Shown here: positions 58,131 to 64,000 of the stretch, one piece after another | Position numbering within the stretch: position 1 is the stretch's first letter | Layout: each line of letters begins with the position of its first letter | Assembly: GCF_024868665.1 (NCBI RefSeq) | Contig: NC_079907.1 | Location: forward strand, 16,797,223-16,861,222 | Origin: Triplophysa rosa | Lineage: Eukaryota > Chordata > Actinopteri > Cypriniformes > Nemacheilidae | Direction: 5' to 3' | DNA length: 64,000 bases | Notes under the pieces: model-generated | Databases searched by the model: none | Told to the model about the DNA's origin: nothing | Seen by the model: the letters and a program-made list of their open reading frames with translations, nothing else | Position numbers and translations under genes: made by a program

Positions 58131-59044
58131 TATAAATCTTCAGAGGGTTTAGGCTGCATTAGTTAGATCAACCGGAACCAAAAACACAACTGATGTACTT
58201 GTTGCATCAAAGAGTACAGAACAGTACTCTACTCTCAGCCAGTCTTGTCTCATTGTTCCAAGGTTACCACAGCGAGCAGGATGCAGTTCATGGCCTGACC
58301 TGATGGTAGAGCGGAGAATGGGAAGTGGGGACCTGACAAGAGCTGAGATGATAGAGCTGGATAAAGAAGGACGCGGTCTCTTGACATGTCTTCACCACAA
58401 AACTTCAAATGCTATTAGATTATTAATGATAATCTTAAACTATAATTTATTTTATTATTAAGTTTATTTATTTTATTTAGCCTTGTTGTGCAAGTTCTCT
58501 GGAGCTTGTGCAGAGGCAGCAGCTTTTGCCAGAGGGGAACTGGAATCCCCTGGTTGGGCCTGGGTTCTCCTGAGGTTTTTTTTCTCGATTAGAGTTTTGG
58601 GTTCCTCGCCACCGTTTGCATACTGTTTTTGCACTATCTGCCTGACCGGGGGGGCTGCTTTAGAATCTTAAAGTTTTACTTAATTAATATTGCATATAGG
58701 AATTTATTATCTGTTATATTTGACCTGTGCTTCTCTCTCCTTTATCCTAAATGTGTGCTCTCACTGAGCGTGTGTGTGTGTGCGTACTTGTCTGTGTACG
58801 TATGTGTGTGTGTGTGTGTGTGTGTGTCTCTGTGTCTGTGTGTGTTGGTGTGTGTGCGTGTTGTGTGTGTGGAGTGTTTTGTGTGTGGGTGTGTCTGTCT
58901 TCTGTGTTTTCAACCTTTTCTTGTTTTTGCAGGTACAACTTTGATTGTTTTGCTTGTAGTCAATGTGTCTCATGTACAGCTGCTTTGTAACAATGAAAAT
59001 TGTAAAAGCGCTATATAAATAAAGTTGAGTTGAGTTGAGTTGGA
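55565..59044 (+). mobile_element. L2/CR1-like LINE copy 2 (5'-truncated) nested in gypsy
   Basis: The insertion splits the gypsy protease/Pol reading text (ELDI on one side, VTIPGCGFL on the other). It carries the partial ORF2, a 3' UTR of about 900 bp with a GT microsatellite (about 58,769-58,880), the AGCGCTATATAAATAAA signal and a (TTGAG)n tail. Its RT differs little from copy 1 in the regions they share. A clean target duplication could not be fixed because the target itself contains GTTGAGTTG. Confidence 0.88.
58131..59044 (+). repeat. LINE copy 2 3' UTR, GT microsatellite and (TTGAG)n tail
   Basis: It is the inverted counterpart of 23,622-24,490 and 15,393-15,805. The GT tract (about 58,769-58,880) includes GTGTGC and GTACGTATGTG variants. 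Short ORFs in this tract are repeat artefacts. Confidence 0.85.
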
Positions 59045-59335
59045 TATCCAACTCAACATACCCCAAATATGGGAGAGGCAGTTTATTTGCAGCTGTGATT
59101 TTGAGCCACTTCATGGTCCTATGCATATCCCTATCCTCCCCATGAAAGTGCCCCTGAAAAAGCTTTCTGTCAATGTGCTCACATTGCTGCCTGTGTCTAA
59201 AAGGCACTTGACAGCTACTCCCTCTATGCTGACTTCAACCACTGGACATTCACCCACAACACGTTCCAAAAACCTTTCTTTTGTCATAGGACTGTTGCTT
59301 GAGCCATGGGACGTCCCTCTCATTGCTTGGCTCAA
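59045..59335 (-). pseudogene. Gypsy aspartic protease (frameshifted)
   Basis: The protease cuts the Gag-Pol polyprotein. The minus strand reads VSIEGVAVKCLLDTGSNVST with the catalytic DTG, then after a frameshift near 59,120 WLKITAANKLPLPYLGYVEL, the conserved flap-side block. The nested LINE cuts it immediately after ELDI. The remaining part of the domain (TIPGCGFLIV) lies at 55,564. Confidence 0.85.
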
Positions 59336-60478
59336 AGCAATGGAGGGATCGCGTTTCCCGGCACGTGTGCTTCTGCAGAGACCTCTACAGGCCCTTGCTG
59401 ATCACGCCGTGTGGTACACTGCCGGGCTATGTGTCCCACGCCTTCACACCTCATACAAATAGGCTGACCATCTTTAATATATCGGTGCTTAAACTTAAGT
59501 TTTTGAGGCTTTTCGGAGCCTGGATTGGATCTTTGAGTCATAAGGCCACGAACAGCATCAGTCAGTTCACCAATGGCTTTACCTTGGTGCGCCACTACTT
59601 TCACTACTTCTTGCAAGACAGCATTTAGGTCATCTGAGGGAGCTGCAGCTCCGCTCGCTAAGCCCCCACCTCCCTCGGTACCATGGCCCATCAGGTAATG
59701 ATTTCTGGCAACGCTCGCCCCACGGGGTCGTTCTTCCACACACCACATATCGCTTCTTCCCTGACTTCAAATAACGTTGCATAAGGCTTTTCTCGCAATA
59801 ATTTACGCAATTCGTGCTGGAGTATAGCGTCACGTACCCCCTCAATAAACTGATCCCTCAGTGCTAGCTGCACATCGGGAACTGCAGCAGACGACTGTTG
59901 TTGCACAGCATTCAACAACAATAACATCGTTGATAAGGCGTGCGAGTATTCTCTGAGGTCTTCCCCCTCTAGCTGTTTGCAAGCATAAAAGGCGTGTAAC
60001 AGTTGAGGGATTGTTCGCGTTTCCCCAAAAGCGGCCCTTAAGCAAACAAACAGGTCCTGCGCCTTTGCAGCTTTTCCCCCTAAACACAGTTTAACCTCAT
60101 CTAGTGCTGACACCCTTAAGTGTGACAAAATAAAGTCTTCCTGGTCTTCTTGGCTCAGGCCCCTTACCCGTATTACTCTTTCGAGTTCGTCAATGAACTC
60201 TTCAACAGTCTGGGAATCTTTACTAGAGTCACCACAGTAAGGTACACTTTGTTTTTTCCTAGGTATGTAAACATATTACCTAGTATTGACAGTGTTCAGA
60301 CTAGCAAGTGTAGACATCATTTGATCATGCGTCTCTCCCAATTCCTGAATTTGGGACTGGAGCTGCAAGACAGGGTTACCTCTTTCGTCGTCATCAGCAC
60401 CGGAAGCCCCCCCCCCCTCCCGGCCCCTTGGTTGTCCTCCTCCTGAGGGATTTCCTGCTCAGGAATGTCTCCCTCCAT
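59335..60478 (-). pseudogene. Gypsy Gag with CCHC zinc knuckle
   Basis: Gag forms the particle and packages RNA. The start is taken at ATG 60,478 (MEGDIPEQEIPQEEDNQ), about 117 nt downstream of the LTR in a normal leader. The capsid-like part runs EEFIDELERVIRVRGLSQED, SHLRVSALDEVKLCLG, LRAAFGETRTIPQLLHAFYA, LEGEDLREYSHALS, ALRDQFIEGVRDAILQHELR. Near 59,430 CMRCEGVGHIARQC gives the C-x2-C-x4-H-x4-C knuckle of the nucleocapsid. Stops (after SLNTVNTR near 60,270) and a frameshift near 59,745 break it. Confidence 0.83.
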
Positions 60479-60600
60479 AACTCTATGCCTCAGTTATTAG
60501 AGTCTCAGTCTTTGTGTAGCCACAGTCTGATGTAGTCCTCTCAGTCCAGCTGATGTGGAAACTCACAGAAGGAATAATCCCACTTCTGACACCACGAAGA
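60479..60600 (-). other. Gypsy leader with primer-binding-site candidate
   Basis: Just inside the LTR, the minus strand reads TCTTCG-TGGTGTCAGAAGTGGG, a typical gypsy primer-binding-site position and style (TGG start). The matching tRNA was not determined. Confidence 0.6.
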
Positions 60601-61280
60601 TGTGGCCGTGTGAATGTGCACTCCAATAAAAGAGACTCAAACACAGCAGCACATCTGTTACAGGACTCTTTATTTCCGACTACGTCACAAAGGCGACGCA
60701 GCGTTAAAGCCTGTTAAGTTTCCCTTTGTAGAGGAGAGTAAACAAAAATGTACAATAAAGAAAACAGGTAAAACTTAGGTTGATGTTTTTAGATCACCAG
60801 AGAAGTACAGTGTCTCAAAATCGAAGAAATACAGTTGGCAAACAAAAGAAAGATACTAGATAAGCTACTTTTCTCTCACAGTAACCCCAAACATAGTCAG
60901 CTTTGATTGATGCATATCAATTTCACAATATTTCTACAAAACTACACAAATCATAACCTTAGGTTTAATTAAACCCCAAATAAAACAACGATAGTGGCTA
61001 TGAATTCTGTCTTTTCGGAGAAGGAGATCAAAACAGAAATATTGAGAATGTATAAACATAAGCCACATACATTTTTAAATGAGATATAACCCTACTTTAC
61101 ATTCTTCACATAAACATTAACATCATTAGAAATTTACCTCCCTTACAAACAGACATAGAAACTAATGAACATCACCATCAAAACATATAAATACATGTCA
61201 GAAATTATTAAGATTGAATGAAGGCATTAAGCATATGAAAAACAAAATAAATGGCACTCACTCTGAGAAACACGGTCACA
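60601..61280 (-). repeat. Gypsy 5' LTR (680 bp)
   Basis: On the plus strand it begins TGTGGCCGTG and ends CACGGTCACA, giving inverted LTR ends. The minus strand has AATAAAG at about 60,666-60,672 near its 3' part, a poly(A)-signal candidate. The end at 61,280 is inferred from the inverted match, since the other LTR lost this part. Confidence 0.75.
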
Positions 61281-61551
61281 GGAAAACGTCTCGGTTACAT
61301 TTGTAACCTCGGTTCCCTGATGGAGGGAACGAGACGTTGTGTCGAACCGACAGATGGGGTTCGTCCCTGAGAACCAATCGTTTCCGATTGAAAGGCCAAT
61401 GAAAATTGGCAAATGAAATTTGCATGCCAGACTCCGCCCCGGACATTTGGGTATAAAAGGGAGACGGCGTGCATCATTCATTCACCTTAGTTCTGAGGAG
61501 CCTGAGACCTCTCACGACTGCTGCAGAGGACAGCACGTGTTGTGGCAAGAG

Positions 61552-61657
61552 GACACAACATCTCGTTCCCTCCATCAGGGAACCGAGGTTACAAACGTAA
61601 CCGAGACGTTCCCTTTCTGTCGGTCTCTCGACGTTGTGTCGAACCGACAGATGGGGT
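61552..61657 (-). repeat. DIRS copy D internal complementary region
   Basis: Complements of the two ends meet at TT 61,609-61,610. The palindromic stem is GTTACAAACGTAAC here. Confidence 0.82.
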
Positions 61658-62354
61658 TCCAATGGAAAACACCATAACACTGTGCCCTGTCACAATGTCA
61701 ACGAAGCGACGGTGACTGGCCTGGGCGTGTCAGCCGTGAACACTACCGCGAAATTGTAACCTACCAGTGGGTAGGTAGGGGGTCCCAGAGCTTTATTGAA
61801 AGGTAGGAAGGCCCCTACCTTCGGCCTCACAGGCGGCGGCCTTGTTTCTCTAACAGCGAGAAGCCGCCCGGAACTGTAAGGCACTGGGTAAGCGCTACTT
61901 CCTCAAGTGGGGGATGCGCTACAGAGACCACTTCCTACCGCAGGGAGGAGAATAGTGGAGATACCAACATGGTCTCACCGATGGGGAAGAACTCATGGGA
62001 AGAAAGTGCGGCTGAAGAGAAAACCGCGAGGTGGAGGTCCACCCGGGGAGGTCATGGGTTACCAAGGTGGGAACCAGCATGAGGATACATCAGACGGAAC
62101 CGCCCTACTGGGGAGTTGCAAAGTCTGGTAGCACTAGGTCCGGTTAGAGCTATGCAGTGAATAAATCAGGTGATACCCGGCCTAAGGGGCAGGGCTGCTC
62201 TGCCCAGCCCGCCCCAGGGGGTGCTTGCTTAGTGATGGATGGAGTGCCTGTTATTCGCCCAATGGGGAAAGAATGGAGGCTAAATCGGTATACTGACCCA
62301 CTCGAGAGAGGGGGGAAAGAACCGAACAGGCGTACACCCTACCAGTTGCCGGTC

Positions 62355-63997
62355 CTACATGTGGCCATGCAGGACGCGGGCTGACACCGGCTCTATGCGG
62401 AGGTTGTAAAACCTCGCGAAGGTGTTGGGTGTAGCCCAACCCGCAGCTCTGCAAATGTCTGCGAGAGAGGCCCCCCGTGCCAAGGCCCAAGAGGAGGCAA
62501 CACCCCGGGTGGAGTGGGCCCTCACTCCTAGGGGGCACGGGCGATTTAGGGATTGGTAAGATGTTTTGACAGCGTCCACAATCCAGTGGGCCAACCTCTG
62601 CTTGGAGACAGCTCTCCCCTGTTGCTGACCTCCGAAACAGACAAAGAGCTGATCCGAGCTCCTGAAACTCTGTGTGCGGTCTAAGTAGAGGCGCAGCGCG
62701 CGTACTGGACACAACACGGGCGGGGTTGGGTCTTCCTCCCCAGTGGGGAGCGCCTGTAAGTTCACCACCTGGTCCCAAAAGGGAGCCTTGGGCACGTAGC
62801 CAGGCCGAGGTTTCAGGATAACGTGAGAATCCCTGGGTCCGAATTCTAGGCAGTCAGGGGACACGGAGAAAGCCTGTAGATCCTCTACCCTCTTGATGGA
62901 GGCGAGCGCCAAAAGGAGAACCGTCTTCATCGTAAGATGAGGAAGAGAGGCATCCCCTAGGGGCTCGAAGGGGGGCCTGGTGAGACCTGACAGGGCTACA
63001 TCCAGGTCCCAAGAGGGTATGGAGTGCGGACGAGGCGGGTTACGCCTCCTCGCACCCCTTAGGAATCTAATGACCAGGTCGTGCTGCCCTAGAGACTTTC
63101 CAGCAACTGAGTTGTGATGAGCAGTAGAGATGTAATGATTCACTCAGCTCACGATGCGATGCGATTCACGATTCTGATCTCACGATGCGATTTATTCACG
63201 ATTTACTCACGATTTATTTTTTAAAAATCAGTTGAAACAAATTAGAAATGAACAACTTCCCTTGCATGCCTTCTTAAATGCTTTACGTTTCTTTGCATAA
63301 TACAATAATGTTTTATTTCAAATAACAAAAGTAAACTGCGATTTTATAACAAATTAATAATAGAAAAAGTCTCTTTAATATAAACAAACTAATACTGTCT
63401 GTGCTTTTCTTGGATTTTTTTGCATTTAAGAAATATCAGCATCCACGTTTAGGTTTGCAGTGAAAATAGCAGCCCCTGCTGTTCAAAGAATGTATTGCGA
63501 TTCAGTTCAAGCCTCAACCGAATTGAATCGTCACTCATTATAACCGATTTTCAACCGGCTCACGGTGAATCGTTACATCCCTAATGAGCAGCAATGGCGA
63601 CTACATACACTTTCAGTGTGGAGGGGGAGAGGTTAGTCTCGAGTCTCTCTTGTAGGAAGGACAGCACGGACCCGATCGCACAACTCCGTGGGTCTTCTCC
63701 TCGAGAAGCACACCAGGTCGAGAAGAGGTGCCACTTGTAGGCATACAGTCGCCTAGTGGCAGGTGCCCTAGCCTGAGAAATGGTAGCTACCACCGCCGGG
63801 GGCAGACCACTCAGGATCTCCTCGTCCCGTCCAGGGGCCAGACATGGAGGTTCCAGAGGTCTGGCCTGCCATAACGTGCCTTTCCCCTGGGAAAGTAGGT
63901 ACTTCGTCAGGGGAATCGGCCAGGGGGGAGCTGTCGTCAAGAGCATTAGCTCCGAGAACCAAGTCTGGTTGGGCCAGTGTGGCGCAACGAGTAACAC
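62355..63997 (-). pseudogene. DIRS copy D tyrosine recombinase, split by a hAT
   Basis: The gene integrates DIRS circles. The upstream part (63,997-63,584) reads PGRDEEILSGLPPAVVATIS, RAPATRRLYAYKWHLFSTWC, LSPSTLKVYVVAIAAH. The hAT at 63,125-63,583 interrupts it, and it continues from 63,124 with HNSVAGKSLGQHDLVIRFLR, KTVLLLALASIKRVEDLQAF (first catalytic Arg), LRLYLDRTQSFRSSDQLFVC, CPLGVRAHSTRGVASSWA (HxxR), ADICRAAGWA, FARFYNLRIEP (Tyr at 62,406-62,408), ending at 62,355. Apart from the hAT I see no stop in the gene, so it was probably functional when the hAT landed. The first eight residues or so of the downstream open frame (MNHYIS) are hAT sequence. Confidence 0.88.
63125..63583. mobile_element. 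Non-autonomous hAT (459 bp) in the DIRS recombinase gene
   Basis: The inverted ends TAGAGATGTAATGATTCAC and, on the other strand, TAGGGATGTAACGATTCAC match at 17 of 19 positions. A perfect 8-bp target duplication ATGAGCAG flanks it (63,117-63,124 and 63,584-63,591). No ORF is visible. Confidence 0.94.
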
Positions 63998-64000
63998 TTG

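Larger units (their letters stand above)
54002..61280 (-). mobile_element. Ty3/gypsy LTR retrotransposon, 3'-deleted, with nested LINE
   Basis: Reading on the minus strand: 5' LTR (61,280-60,601), leader, Gag (60,478-59,335), protease (59,335-59,045), a nested LINE (59,044-55,565, other orientation), remaining Pol with RT (55,564 to about 54,100), then directly 98 bp of LTR (54,099-54,002). RNase H, integrase, the rest of Pol and about 580 bp of the 3' LTR are missing. LTR ends are TGTGRCCGTG inverted repeats. The flanks (CTATA and GGAAA) do not match, so the 5-bp target duplication is not intact and one end may be rearranged. Confidence 0.85.
61285..64000 (-). mobile_element. DIRS YR retrotransposon copy D (cut by the window end)
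   Basis: It begins at AA-CGTCTCGGTTAC, four bases beyond the gypsy LTR. The right repeat (61,285 to about 61,500), ICR (61,552-61,657, TT at 61,609-61,610), 3' non-coding region and recombinase are present; RT and gag lie beyond the window. Its ends (GTTACATTTGTAAC, GACAGATGGGG) mark a subfamily distinct from A and C. The recombinase motifs are intact apart from a hAT insertion. Confidence 0.88.

Overview
The window looks like teleost nuclear DNA, most likely from a cyprinid (carp-like) fish. That is an inference: no host protein-coding gene is recognisable. The evidence is AT-rich non-coding sequence packed with fish-type transposons: DIRS-order tyrosine-recombinase (YR) retrotransposons, L2/CR1-type LINEs with (TTGAG)n tails, Ty3/gypsy, Tc1, many small hAT elements, and CA/GT microsatellites. 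I saw no rRNA, tRNA or CRISPR array.

Layout. 1-2,050: unassigned. 2,058-9,768: a decayed Tc1 transposon cut into three pieces by a 6.1-kb DIRS element (copy A, 2,579-8,686) and by a 5'-truncated LINE tail (8,809-9,149). 9,769-23,621: mostly unassigned, with a run of 52 C, a small open THAP-domain ORF inside a possible inverted-repeat element (11,128-12,585), a 186-bp tandem duplication, a LINE 3' end (15,393-15,805) and a broken THAP exon (about 20,991-21,232). 23,622 to about 39,620: one L2/CR1-like LINE on the minus strand, about 5 kb when unnested, stretched to 16 kb by five insertions: an internally deleted DIRS (copy B), hAT-A, hAT-B, hAT-C and a solo LTR. hAT-B itself holds a 4-kb TA-flanked element, which holds a further hAT (hAT-D). 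39,620-47,900: unassigned except a second solo LTR (43,449-43,870) and a 29-bp tandem repeat. 47,931-53,974: DIRS copy C (minus strand), inserted in a hAT scrap. 54,002-61,280: a Ty3/gypsy element (minus) that lost RNase H, integrase and most of one LTR, and carries an L2-like LINE with an 886-codon ORF (plus strand). 61,285-64,000: DIRS copy D (minus strand, cut by the window end), whose recombinase gene is interrupted by a hAT with a perfect 8-bp target duplication.

Main observations. (1) The DIRS copies carry the order's signature: inverted terminal repeats plus an internal complementary region (ICR) that joins the complements of both ends around a TT/AA dinucleotide. Three copies sit precisely at TT in targets that can be read as empty sites, with no further duplication. 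(2) Copies A and C, at unrelated sites, share the same disabling lesions: a 1-nt deletion just before the RT YLDD motif, stops in RNase H, loss of the recombinase HxxR block, and a stop codon exactly at the nucleophilic tyrosine. B and D keep the recombinase motifs. The simplest reading is a catalytically dead subfamily mobilised in trans. (3) The TA-flanked element at 31,141-35,174 carries a CpG-rich promoter-like segment, a splice donor and repeated exon-like units, so it may have captured a transcript.
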